64,000 nt of DNA, taken from contig NZ_CP085327.1 in NCBI RefSeq assembly GCF_020614375.1, forward strand, positions 1,414,823-1,478,822, given 5' to 3'. A program made the translations under genes and the position numbers. Position 1 is the stretch's first letter, and every line of letters begins with the position of its first letter. The DNA is from Haladaptatus salinisoli. GTDB taxonomy: Archaea > Halobacteriota > Halobacteria > Halobacteriales > Haladaptataceae. Shown in pieces: positions 34,486 to 42,450 of this stretch. The notes below the pieces were generated by a model. That model ran no database searches. It was not told where the DNA came from and was given only the letters and a program-made list of their open reading frames with translations.

Positions 34486-35091
34486 TTAGTCGTCGGCCGC
34501 CACCTCGGCCGGGGTGTTCACCGTGAGTTGGACGTCCTGGGCGAGCGAGACGAGCGTGTAGACCGGTGCGCGCCGCGCCCACTCGTCGACCTGATCCTTG
34601 TCGAGATGCGGGCTCTCGATTTCGACTTCCGCGGTCAGGTTCTCGAAGACGGCGTCGGCCTCTCCGAGGTCCGCCAAGCTGAAGAGGACGCCCGGATCGC
34701 AGTCGGTTCGAACCCGAGTCTGGAGGCGTTCGACGTCGACGCCGTTCGCGACGGCGTTGATGGTGATGCCGACGTTGATGCACGAGGCGAGCGCGGAGAG
34801 CGCGACCTCGATCGGTTCCATTCGGTCGGTCGGGCCGATCCAGCCGCCCGCGTCCAGTACTTCCCTCCAGCCGCCGTACTGGATGGTGTACTCCCGGGTA
34901 TCGCGCGCGATGGTCTCGTCGCCGAGCCTGTAGGAGTCCATCTTCGCCAGGCTGTGGGCGCACGTCCCCTCGTAGGTCGAGCGTGCGCCGAGTCCGAGCC
35001 GAACCTCGTCGGGGTTCTCGGCCGCGCGCGCTGCGAACTCCCCGAGTCGTTCGACGTCAACGCCGTGGTTGACCTGTCGTTCGGTAGCCAT
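34486..35091 (-). CDS. OsmC-family protein
   Basis: The 201-residue protein has the OsmC/Ohr fold signature: VALSALASCINVGITINAVANGVDVERLQTRV, with the peroxidatic-type Cys in ASCINV, then FENLTAEVEIESPHLDKDQVDEWARRAPVYTLVSLAQDVQL. A second Cys (in GTCAHSLAK) replaces the usual Arg/Glu context, so peroxide chemistry may differ from classical Ohr. It sits between DUF1059 and the ArsM-like gene in an apparent operon (gaps of 3 and 14 bp). Reduction of organic hydroperoxides or handling of thiol/selenide species is inferred. Confidence 0.85.
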   Translation of the reverse strand: MATERQVNHGVDVERLGEFAARAAENPDEVRLGLGARSTYEGTCAHSLAKMDSYRLGDETIARDTREYTIQYGGWREVLDAGGWIGPTDRMEPIEVALSALASCINVGITINAVANGVDVERLQTRVRTDCDPGVLFSLADLGEADAVFENLTAEVEIESPHLDKDQVDEWARRAPVYTLVSLAQDVQLTVNTPAEVAADD

Positions 35092-35094
35092 GGT

Positions 35095-35268
35095 TCAAAC
35101 GACCTGGAGGTGTTCCTCCCGGAGTTCCTCGTCCGTGTAGTCTCGGCCGTGGACTTCTTTCATGTGATTTTTGGCCAGTTCGACCGCTTCTTCTTCGTTC
35201 TCCGATTGGATGATGAACCGGCAATCGGACGCCGCCGCCTCGCAATCGAGTTTGTGTGCTGATGCCAT
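35095..35268 (-). CDS. DUF1059 small protein (57 aa)
   Basis: The 57-residue protein fits DUF1059: MASAHKLDCEAAASDCRFIIQSENEEEAVELAKNHMKEVHGRDYTDEEL in sections, with two cysteines spaced C-x7-C. It is the first gene of the operon DUF1059-osmC-methyltransferase-membrane proteins. ATG 35268 is preferred over the upstream ATG at 35283. The 23-bp element shared with the methyltransferase gene at 36604 lies 76 bp upstream. Function unknown; the small size and two Cys suggest a metal- or thiol-handling partner. Confidence 0.82.
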   Translation of the reverse strand: MASAHKLDCEAAASDCRFIIQSENEEEAVELAKNHMKEVHGRDYTDEELREEHLQVV

Positions 35269-35344
35269 GGTAGTCTTTGTCACCCGGCGTGAGACGATGC
35301 GAGGCCGAGCGTTAGATAGCTAACTCGTGGCGCACCGGCAACCG

Positions 35345-35367
35345 CTGACGTCCGCGCAGACGGTGGA
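35345..35367 (-). promoter_or_regulatory. Conserved 23-bp promoter element, copy 1
   Basis: Reads on the plus strand CTGACGTCCG, then a variable part, then GGTGGA. It matches copy 2 (36679-36701) at 20 of 23 positions. It lies 76 nt from the DUF1059 start codon, and a second short block (AACTCGTG) lies 15 nt nearer the gene, at the same spacing as in copy 2. Confidence 0.65.
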
Positions 35368-35446
35368 CGGTGCTCACTGGCTGCGGGTCGGAGCCGACAG
35401 AGAACCGTCTCTCACATCCGACGAGCTTCGAGAACGGCGACGCGGG

Positions 35447-35464
35447 GACGCGCGATAGCGCGTC
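35447..35464. terminator. Perfect 7-bp hairpin (GATA loop)
   Basis: GACGCGC and GCGCGTC flank GATA, about 60 bp past the stop of the methyltransferase gene at 35522-36604 on the minus strand. This is a likely transcript end. Confidence 0.45.
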
Positions 35465-35521
35465 GGCGTCTCGCGGTCGCCCGAATAACACCGGTCGAGG
35501 TACGACCGCTCTCGCGTGACA

Positions 35522-36604
35522 CTACGGCTTCGCTTCGAAGACCATACTGGTCGGCGTCTCGGCCGCACGGCGGAAGCGCGTGAATCCGCCCTCGGTGACG
35601 ACTTCGCGGGTCCGTTCCTCTCCCGCTTGCGCGCCGAGTCCGTAGCCGACCTCCTGACTCAACGAGGTCGGCGTACAGGCCACCGTCGAAATCGAGTACG
35701 CGAGGCGGCCGAACGGGGTGAGATTGTCCTCGACCCGATCCTCGGCGTAGGGTTCGACGATCATCCACGCGCCGCCCTCGGCGAGCGTCTCCCGAACGTG
35801 AGCCGCCACGCCGACGGGATCGCCCATGTCGTGAAAACAGTTAAACATCGCTACGAGGTCGTAGTCGGTTCCCTCGTACTCTTTCGCCGTCGCCACCTCG
35901 AAGCTGACGCGGTCGGCGACGCCGGCGGTCTCCGCGCGCTCGCGCGCCACCGCTATCGACTCCTCGTGGTAGTCGATACCGACGAACGACGAGTCGGGGT
36001 ACGCCTCGGCCATGCGGATGGTCGGTGCGCCGTGTCCACAGCCCACGTCGGCGACGCGCCCTCCCGCTTTCAGCGTGGCGTCCACCCCGTCGAGTTCCGC
36101 GATCCAGTCCATCAGATTGGCCCCGTAGGCCGGTCCGAAGAAGCGTTCGGTGCCGTGGAACACGTCCTCGTCGTGTTCGTGCCAGCCGACGCCCTCGCCC
36201 GTCCGAAACGCCTCCTCGAGCTTCGGCTCGATCTTGGTCGCCGACGCGACCAACTGGAACGCCCCCGGCATGAACACCGGACTCTCCTCGTCGGCTAACA
36301 CGAACGCCTGCTCGGGCGAGAGGCCGTAGCGGTCGGTCTCGGGGTCGTAGGTCACGTATCCGCCGGCGGCCTGCGAGCGCAGCCACTCGCGGACGTAACG
36401 CTCCGCCGTGTCCGTTTTCTCGGCTAGCTCGGCGGACGTGAGCGGCCCGGCGTCGTCCAGTACCGCGTAGAGACCGAGTTCATCGCCGATGACGGCCAGC
36501 GCGGCGTGGACCGTCGCGCCGAGGTCGACCAAGGACGTTTCCACGAGTTCGTTCAGTTTCCGTTCGTCGATCGGGTTGTCTTCCGCACGGGTTTCTGTAG
36601 CCAT
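35522..36604 (-). CDS. Rv2258c-like SAM-dependent methyltransferase with N-terminal winged helix
   Basis: The 360-residue protein has an N-terminal dimerisation/winged-helix segment (ELGLYAVLDDAGPLTSAELAEKTDTAERYVREWLRSQAAGGYVTYD in sections). A Rossmann methyltransferase domain follows, with motif I RVADVGCGHGAPTI, FVGIDYHEES and LVAMFNCFHDMGDPVGVA. This architecture is shared with Rv2258c-type and O-methyltransferase-like enzymes. Its substrate is unknown. It stands 253 bp before the DUF1059 operon and 241 bp after the regulator gene; the shared promoter element suggests co-regulation. Confidence 0.85.
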   Translation of the reverse strand: MATETRAEDNPIDERKLNELVETSLVDLGATVHAALAVIGDELGLYAVLDDAGPLTSAELAEKTDTAERYVREWLRSQAAGGYVTYDPETDRYGLSPEQAFVLADEESPVFMPGAFQLVASATKIEPKLEEAFRTGEGVGWHEHDEDVFHGTERFFGPAYGANLMDWIAELDGVDATLKAGGRVADVGCGHGAPTIRMAEAYPDSSFVGIDYHEESIAVARERAETAGVADRVSFEVATAKEYEGTDYDLVAMFNCFHDMGDPVGVAAHVRETLAEGGAWMIVEPYAEDRVEDNLTPFGRLAYSISTVACTPTSLSQEVGYGLGAQAGEERTREVVTEGGFTRFRRAAETPTSMVFEAKP

Positions 36605-36678
36605 GACTCTGTGCCTTTCGGCGAGCAGCCATTCGGGTGGGACCAACATATCGGCAACTAGTGAAAATCGTGCGACCC

Positions 36679-36701
36679 CTGACGTCCGTGTAGAGGGTGG
36701 A
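36679..36701 (-). promoter_or_regulatory. Conserved 23-bp promoter element, copy 2
   Basis: The plus-strand reading is CTGACGTCCG, then a variable part, then GGTGGA. It lies 74 nt from the methyltransferase start codon at 36604. AACTAGTG lies 15 nt closer to the gene, matching the second block of copy 1. Confidence 0.65.
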
Positions 36702-36845
36702 AGAACCCCGCTAGCTGCAAGACGGTGGGTTCGTCAGCCGGTCGGATTCGGACGCCAACCGGGGCGTCAGCGGTACGGCGCTATAATCCGCTACGCTCGA
36801 ATCGGAAGGGCCGAGAGCGGCGGATTCGACCACGGCCGCTTCGCG

Positions 36846-37655
36846 TCACAACTCCATGACCGTTTCGAGCGGAACCGTCGGGGTCTGCCGCCGGTAGAAC
36901 GAGTACTCCGACTCCGCCCACTCGCGCGCTTCCGGCGAGTCGGTGTCGACCAAGACGCGAACGGTTACGCTGTCGGGGTCGTGGCCGCATATCGCGATTC
37001 GGTGGTCGAAGATGCCGATTCCGTACGGCGGAAGGTCGTCGTGCAACCGGATGGTGAGATTCCCGCTCGCGAGGGTTTCGGCGGACAGCTCCGGGTAGGT
37101 CGAGCGGATGTACCTGGCGACGCTCGGCGGATCGATGATTTCCGTTTGCATGCCGTCGATGACCCGTTGGCAGAACTCGTCCCGACACGGTTCGAGGAGG
37201 GCGAGGTCGGACCCGACGAACCGGAATCGATCCGTCTCCCTGAGGAGCGTGAGGAAGCGATGGAGGGGGCCGTACGGATTGTCGGCTTCGGCGACCGTCA
37301 CGACCGCATCGGCGCACATTTCGATCGTGAACCCGCTCTCCTCGCCGGGAAGCCAGTGCCAGACGTGACGGAGGTTCCGCTCGGTTTCGACTCGTTCGAT
37401 AAGTTCCGCCATCGCGTCCGCGATGAACGCGCCCAGCGGGGTCGTCTCGTACTGATACCCGTTCCGACGGATCCAATTGCGGTCCTCGAACTCGCTCAGC
37501 GTCCGTCGAATGGTGGACGACGAGACCCCGGTCATCTCCCAGAGTTCGGATCGGCTACGGGGACGGACGGTCAGAGCGACGAGCGTCGGAGCACGGTGCT
37601 CGGACCGCGCGAGGTACGCGATGTCGTCGATAGGTGAACCCGCGGTCGATCCCAT
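36846..37655 (-). CDS. Winged-helix transcription regulator (ArsR-type with FilR1/DUF1724-like C domain)
   Basis: The 269-residue protein has an N-terminal winged helix: IAYLARSEHRAPTLVALTVRPRSRSELWEMTGVSSSTIRRTLSEFEDRNWIRRNGYQYETTPLG in sections. The C-terminal sensory domain (about residues 110-265) has two Cys (EMCADAV and LLEPCRDEFCQRV) and ends in a DSPEAREWAESEYSFYRRQ helix, typical of haloarchaeal FilR1-like regulators. It starts 190 bp after the methyltransferase gene in the same orientation, with its own TATA-like AGTTATTATAG about 30 bp before the ATG. It is the obvious candidate to bind the two conserved elements of this locus. Confidence 0.82.
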   Translation of the reverse strand: MGSTAGSPIDDIAYLARSEHRAPTLVALTVRPRSRSELWEMTGVSSSTIRRTLSEFEDRNWIRRNGYQYETTPLGAFIADAMAELIERVETERNLRHVWHWLPGEESGFTIEMCADAVVTVAEADNPYGPLHRFLTLLRETDRFRFVGSDLALLEPCRDEFCQRVIDGMQTEIIDPPSVARYIRSTYPELSAETLASGNLTIRLHDDLPPYGIGIFDHRIAICGHDPDSVTVRVLVDTDSPEAREWAESEYSFYRRQTPTVPLETVMEL

Positions 37656-37763
37656 GACACTAGTACGCACGATTCTATAATAACTATTCGCCCCCTCCGA
37701 TAGCGGGGACGCGCTACTCGACCCGCCCGGCGACTTTTGTGTAGTCGGCACGTACCGAGGACG

Positions 37764-39254
37764 ATGGCACCGGAACTCTCACTCGAGGCGGATTGGAACA
37801 GGCTCTATCTCGACGGAGAATGGGTACCCTCGGAGGGCGGCGAGGAAATCGCGGTCGAGGACCCGTCGTCGCGCGAGGAAATCGCCCGGGTCCCCGCGGG
37901 AGTCGAAGCCGACGTAGACGCCGCCTACGAGGCCGCCGTCGCCGCGCAGAAGGAGTGGGAACGGGCACCGCCCGCCGAGCGCGAACGGGTCGCGCAGAAC
38001 TTCGCACGGTTGCTCCGGGAGTACGAGGACGAGATTATCGACCTGTTGGCTCACGAAGCGGGCGGATCGCGAATCATGGGCGAGACGTCCGTCAGAATCG
38101 CCGGCGACCAAGCGGCGGAGGCGGCCACCTTCCCGCGTCGAGCGAAGGGCGAACAGGTCGATTCGAACATTCCCGGCAAGGAGAATCTGGTTCGACGCGT
38201 GCCGGAGGGCGTCGTCACCGTCATCTCGCCGTGGAACTTCCCCCTCAACCTCTCGGGACGGGCCGTCGCCCCGGCGCTCGCCGCGGGTAACGCCGTCGTT
38301 CTCAAGCCCGCGACCAACACCCCGATTACCGGCGGACTCCTCATGGCGAAACTGTACGAGGAGGCGGGCCTCCCCGACGGGTTGCTCAACGTCGTAACCG
38401 GCCGCGGTTCCGAAATCGGCGACCGGGTCGCCGGCCACCCCGAGAGCGACGTCGTCGCGTTCACCGGTTCGACTCCGGTCGGTCGGGGGGTCGCCGCCAC
38501 CGCCAGCGAGAACCTCTCCGTGGCGGCGATGGAACTCGGCGGAAATAACGGACACGTCGTCACCGCCGACGCCGACGTGGAGGCGGCGGTCGACTCGGCC
38601 GCGTTCGGTTCGTTCGTCCACCAGGGCCAGGTGTGCATCTCCATCAATCGCCACATCGTCCACGAGGATATCTACGACGAGTACGTCGAACGCCTCGTCG
38701 AGCGCGCCGAGGCGCTTCCGACCGGAAGCGCCCACGACCCCGAAACGGTCGTCGGGCCCATCATCAGCGAGTCGCAGCGCGACCAGATGCTCGAGTACGT
38801 CGACGAATCCGTCGAGGCCGGCGCGACCGTAGAAACCGGCGGCGAGACCGTCCCGATGGAGGGCGTCGACGACTCGCTGCTCGTCGCCCCCACGGTCCTC
38901 TCGGACGTGACCAACGACATGTCTGCGGCGTGCCACGAGCACTTCGGTCCGATCGCCCCGGTCATCCCCTTCTCGGATATCGACGAAGCCGTCGATATTC
39001 ACAACGACACCGAGTACGGGCTCTCCGGGTCAGTCCACGCCCGCGACGTCGGCGCGGGCCTGCGGATCGCCGAGCGGATGGACACGGGGATGGTCCACGT
39101 CAACGACCAACCGGTCAACGACGAAGCGCACGTCCCGTTCAGCGGGACGAAGGCCTCCGGCGTGGGCGGCTACAACAGCACCGACATTCTCGACGAGGTC
39201 ACCGAGAAGAAGTGGATATCCCTGCAACACGAGCGGCGGGAGTATCCCTTCTAG
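37764..39254 (+). CDS. NAD(P)-dependent aldehyde dehydrogenase
   Basis: The 496-residue protein is a complete aldehyde dehydrogenase. It has the nucleotide-binding SPWNFPLNL and LKPATNTP, GFTGSTPVG-type loop VAFTGSTPVGRGVAATA, general base Glu in AMELGGNNGHVV, catalytic Cys in GSFVHQGQVCISINR, and the C-terminal NEHFGPIAPV-like HEHFGPIAPVIPF and PFSGTKASGVGG. The closest general class is the benzaldehyde/semialdehyde dehydrogenase type; the substrate cannot be fixed. It is divergent from the regulator gene by 108 bp and lies first in a plus-strand run that continues into the inositol genes. Confidence 0.9.
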   Translation: MAPELSLEADWNRLYLDGEWVPSEGGEEIAVEDPSSREEIARVPAGVEADVDAAYEAAVAAQKEWERAPPAERERVAQNFARLLREYEDEIIDLLAHEAGGSRIMGETSVRIAGDQAAEAATFPRRAKGEQVDSNIPGKENLVRRVPEGVVTVISPWNFPLNLSGRAVAPALAAGNAVVLKPATNTPITGGLLMAKLYEEAGLPDGLLNVVTGRGSEIGDRVAGHPESDVVAFTGSTPVGRGVAATASENLSVAAMELGGNNGHVVTADADVEAAVDSAAFGSFVHQGQVCISINRHIVHEDIYDEYVERLVERAEALPTGSAHDPETVVGPIISESQRDQMLEYVDESVEAGATVETGGETVPMEGVDDSLLVAPTVLSDVTNDMSAACHEHFGPIAPVIPFSDIDEAVDIHNDTEYGLSGSVHARDVGAGLRIAERMDTGMVHVNDQPVNDEAHVPFSGTKASGVGGYNSTDILDEVTEKKWISLQHERREYPF

Positions 39255-39288
39255 CGGGCGACTCGAGGAACGTGCCGCGGCCGGCCCG

Positions 39289-39414
39289 ATGATTCGTCGG
39301 CCCCGAACGACGCCGGGTGAAGAGTCGAACATTTACCGCTGGACGCCGGAGAAGACGACGTGGGAGCGCTACCGACGCGCGTTGACGAGCGAACCACTTC
39401 CCGAAAACCGGTGA
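39289..39414 (+). CDS. Possible 41-aa basic protein before the IMPase gene
   Basis: A 41-codon frame (MIRRPRTTPGEESNIYRWTPEKTTWERYRRALTSEPLPENR in sections) ends 7 bp before the ATG of the next gene. GC-rich third positions and the aromatic-rich NIYRWTPEKTTWERY segment look protein-like, but its basic nature is unusual here. It could be a real leader or microprotein of the operon, or chance. No homology is claimed. Confidence 0.3.
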   Translation: MIRRPRTTPGEESNIYRWTPEKTTWERYRRALTSEPLPENR

Positions 39415-39421
39415 ACGACCG

Positions 39422-40267
39422 ATGAGCGACCCCAATCCGACCGACGTCGACCCGGCAGAGCGAGCGTCCGTCGCCGAGCGGGCCGCCAAGGCCGGCAGCG
39501 ACGTCGGACTGAAGTGGTTCCGGGAGCGCCTCGACGTCGATACGAAGACCGGCCCGACGGACTACGTCACGAAGGCCGACCGCGGTTCTCAGGAGCGGAT
39601 AGTGGAGGTCATCCGCGACGACTATCCCGACGACGTAATCGTCGCCGAGGAGGGAACGGCGCGGAAGACGCTCCCCGCCGAAGGAACCGCTTGGCTCGTC
39701 GACCCCATCGACGGCACGTTCGAGTTCGTTCGCGGCCTCCCGCTGTGGGCCGTGAGCGTCGCGTGCGTTCGCGACGGCGAACCGGTCGCCGCGGTCAACG
39801 CGCTGCCGGCGCTAGACGAACTCTACGTCGCCGCCAACGCCGCCGCCACGACGTACAGCTTCGTCGACGGAAACGCGGCGACCGTCGACGGGACGCCCGC
39901 GTCCGTCAGCGAACGCGACGACGCCGAGACGTTCGCCGCGGGCATCATCGACTGGCACGATTTCGACGCCGACGAGCCGTCGACGGGTCTGGTGAGGGGG
40001 TTCGCCGAGCGGTTCGGCGAGGTTCGTCGCCTCGGGTCGTCGCAAACCACGCTGACGTACGTCGCGAGCGGCGCTCTCGACGTCGCAGTTTCGACCAACC
40101 CGAACCCGTGGAACAACGTCGCCGGCGCGCATCTCATCGCCCGCGCAGGCGGAACCGTCACCGACGCCGAGGGTCGTCCGTGGAAACCGGGTGCCGAGTA
40201 CCTCGTGGCCTCGAACGGAACCGCCCACGACGTCGTCCTGGAGACCGTCGGAAACCACCGTCCTTGA
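39422..40267 (+). CDS. Inositol-monophosphatase-family phosphatase
   Basis: The 281-residue protein has the FIG superfamily metal site: VTKADRGSQERIVEVI, EEGTARK (Glu-Glu), the core DPIDGTFEFVRGLP and, near the C terminus, NPWNNVAGAHLIARAGGTVTD. The WNNVAG site replaces the usual WDxAAG Asp with Asn, so the second metal site may be altered. Family members hydrolyse inositol-1-phosphate, fructose-1,6-bisphosphate or PAP. Since myo-inositol-1-phosphate synthase follows 390 bp downstream, inositol phosphate or the phosphodiester product of the cluster is a fitting substrate, but this is inference. Confidence 0.82.
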   Translation: MSDPNPTDVDPAERASVAERAAKAGSDVGLKWFRERLDVDTKTGPTDYVTKADRGSQERIVEVIRDDYPDDVIVAEEGTARKTLPAEGTAWLVDPIDGTFEFVRGLPLWAVSVACVRDGEPVAAVNALPALDELYVAANAAATTYSFVDGNAATVDGTPASVSERDDAETFAAGIIDWHDFDADEPSTGLVRGFAERFGEVRRLGSSQTTLTYVASGALDVAVSTNPNPWNNVAGAHLIARAGGTVTDAEGRPWKPGAEYLVASNGTAHDVVLETVGNHRP

Positions 40268-40657
40268 CCGGCACCGGCCGGTTGCAATCTGGACCCCCTC
40301 TATCGGCCGTCGACTCGGACGGCGCGGACGCATTTACGACACCCCTCCGAATCGAGGTCCTATCACGGAGTACGCGAATTTGCCGATACTGTCAGGAAAC
40401 CGGTCTCGGTCGATGACCGCGGACGCCGCGACCGTCGGCAACGTTTCCGCGACGAAATTTGAGCTTACACTGTCGTTTTTACCGTTTACCGCGGCCTCAC
40501 CCCCTCTCTTCTGAGGAAACCAACCGACCCGTTCCTCCGCGCATAATTCAATATACCTAACAACTCTCAGAGGGCGTACCGAGGTACCTGCGCTCGACGG
40601 CTTCCTCTTATGATTTCAATAACAATGTGGCCGGCAGTCGTGGTGGTAAGAGGAATT
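40268..40657. other. Intergenic region upstream of ino1 (390 bp)
   Basis: No supported gene. The last 120 bp are A/T-rich for this genome and hold TATA-like elements (TTCAATATACC near 40547, CCTCTTATG near 40603) and GTACC-GA-GGTAC arms at 40576-40587. This is the probable promoter/operator region of the ino1 operon. A 33-codon frame at 40415 was judged chance. Confidence 0.5.
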
Positions 40658-41743
40658 ATGTCAGATATCTCAGTGGCTGTCGCGGGTGTCGGCAACTGTG
40701 CCAGCGCGCTCGTTCAAGGCGTCGAGTACTACCGCGAGAACGACACGAGAAGTGGACTCGCACACCCGGAACTCGGCGGCTATCGTCCGTCCGACGTGGA
40801 GTTCGTCGCGGCGTTCGATATCGACCGCCGGAAGGTCGGGCGCGACTTGAGCGAGGCCATCTACGCGGGTCCGAACTGTACGGGGGTCATCAGCGAGTCG
40901 GTGCCCGAACAGGGTGTCGACGTGCGGATGGGGCCGCCGCTCGACGGGGTCGCGTCGCACATGAACGAAGCCCCGGCGGAGGAGTCGTTCCGCGTCGCCG
41001 ACCGCGACCCCGTCGACGTCGCGGAGGTTCTCCGGGAGACCGACGCGGACGTTCTCGTCAACTACATGCCCGTGGGGTCGCAGGAAGCGGTGGAGTACTA
41101 CGCGACGAGTTGCCTCGACGCGGGCGTCGCCATGGTCAACTGCATGCCGGTGTTCGTCGCCTCCGATTCCGAGTGGGGGAACGAATTCGAGGACGCCGGC
41201 CTACCTATCGTCGGCGACGACATCAAGTCGCAACTCGGCGCGACCGTCCTCCACCGGACGCTCGCCCGTCTGTTCGACCAACGCGGCGTCGACCTCGACG
41301 CAACCTACCAGTTGAACGTCGGAGGGAACACCGACTTCCTGAACATGCTCGAACGCGAGCGCCTCGAAACCAAGAAAATCTCGAAGACGGAGGCGGTTCA
41401 ATCCCAGCTCACCGAAAAACTCGACGACCGGGCCATTCACATCAGCCCGTCGGACCACGTTTCGTGGCTCGGCGACAACAAGGTCGCGTTCGTCAGGATG
41501 AAAGGCGACGGCTTCGGCGGCGCCGAACTCACGCTCGAAGCGCGCCTATCGGTCGAGGACTCGCCTAACAGCGGCGGGATGGCCATCGACGCCATCCGAG
41601 CCTGTAAGCTCGCGCTCGAACGCGACGTCGGGGGGCCCCTTTCCGCGGCGTCCGCGGTCACGATGAAACACCCGCCCGTCCAGTACACCGACGAGGAGGC
41701 CGAGCGACGGTTCACTCGGTTCGCGGAGGAGAAATCGCCGTGA
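40658..41743 (+). CDS. ino1: myo-Inositol-1-phosphate synthase (Ino1)
   Basis: The 361-residue protein matches the actinobacterial/archaeal Ino1 type in length and signatures: AVAGVGNCASALVQGVEYY (NAD loop), VEFVAAFDIDRRKVGRDLSEAI, VLVNYMPVGSQEA, the catalytic-region IVGDDIKSQLGATVLHR, LNVGGNTDFLNMLERERLETKKISKT, HISPSDHVSWLGD and EDSPNSGGMAIDAIRA. It converts glucose-6-phosphate to L-myo-inositol-1-phosphate using NAD+. Its stop overlaps the next start (GTGA), so it is coupled to the nucleotidyltransferase gene. ATG 40658 is chosen; frames starting earlier add a spurious hydrophobic extension. Confidence 0.95.
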   Translation: MSDISVAVAGVGNCASALVQGVEYYRENDTRSGLAHPELGGYRPSDVEFVAAFDIDRRKVGRDLSEAIYAGPNCTGVISESVPEQGVDVRMGPPLDGVASHMNEAPAEESFRVADRDPVDVAEVLRETDADVLVNYMPVGSQEAVEYYATSCLDAGVAMVNCMPVFVASDSEWGNEFEDAGLPIVGDDIKSQLGATVLHRTLARLFDQRGVDLDATYQLNVGGNTDFLNMLERERLETKKISKTEAVQSQLTEKLDDRAIHISPSDHVSWLGDNKVAFVRMKGDGFGGAELTLEARLSVEDSPNSGGMAIDAIRACKLALERDVGGPLSAASAVTMKHPPVQYTDEEAERRFTRFAEEKSP

Positions 41744-42447
41744 CGCGGTACGTGGTGTTGGCGGCGGGAGAGGGGAGCCGGATGCGCGAGCGGACGTCGC
41801 TACCGAAGCCCCTCGTCGAGGTGGGCGACCGCGCGTTGCTCGAACACGTCCTCGACCGCATCGCCGAGACCGACGTCTCCGCGGTCACCGTGGTGGTCGG
41901 GTATCAGCACGAACGCGTCGAAGCGTTCCTCGACGGGGCGAGCTACGACTTCCCGGTCGAGACGGTCGTCAACCCCGATTACGAGCGCGAGAACGGATTT
42001 TCGCTGCTGCGGGCCGCCGCGACCGTCGACGGACCGTTCGTGCTCGCCATGGCCGACCACATCGTCGACCCCGAGATCTACCGCCGAGCGGGCCGTCACG
42101 ACGGCTTCGGCCTCTGTACCGACGATTCGCCGCCCCCCGGAGAGGACGAGGACGAGGCCACCACCGTGCGGGTCGAGGACGGTCGCATCGTCGCCATCGG
42201 CAAAGACCTCCGAGAGTGGGACGCGGTCGACACCGGCGTGTTCATGCTCGCGCCCGAGATATTCGAGGCCCTCGAGGAGCGGACGTCGAGTCACGAGGTG
42301 ACCGTCACCGACGGCGTCCGCGAACTCATCGCCCGCGGTCGGGACGTCGAGACCATCGACGTCGCGGGGTGCCGGTGGGTCGACGTCGATACGCCGGACG
42401 ACCTGCGGATCGCCGAGCGCGTTCTCGCGAACGAATCGGGAGGCTGA
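41740..42447 (+). CDS. CTP:inositol-1-phosphate cytidylyltransferase-like nucleotidyltransferase
   Basis: The 235-residue GTA-fold nucleotidyltransferase has the nucleotide loop LAAGEGSRMRERTSLPKPLVEV. It then carries NPDYERENGFSLLRAA (residues 78-92) and FVLAMADHIVDPEI with metal Asp106, and a C-terminal GCRWVDVDTPDDL motif. The ENGFSL segment plus MADH resembles what I recall of the IPCT part of Archaeoglobus and Thermococcus IPCT/DIPPS enzymes, which make CDP-inositol. Generic sugar-phosphate activity cannot be excluded, but overlap with ino1 and the next CDP-alcohol transferase fixes a CDP-inositol role as most likely. Start codon is GTG. Confidence 0.85.
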   Translation: MTRYVVLAAGEGSRMRERTSLPKPLVEVGDRALLEHVLDRIAETDVSAVTVVVGYQHERVEAFLDGASYDFPVETVVNPDYERENGFSLLRAAATVDGPFVLAMADHIVDPEIYRRAGRHDGFGLCTDDSPPPGEDEDEATTVRVEDGRIVAIGKDLREWDAVDTGVFMLAPEIFEALEERTSSHEVTVTDGVRELIARGRDVETIDVAGCRWVDVDTPDDLRIAERVLANESGG

Positions 42448-42450
42448 GCG

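Noticed and set aside
40415-40513. 33-codon frame upstream of ino1
   Set aside because: No promoter at the right distance, no family character, and it lies inside the likely regulatory region.
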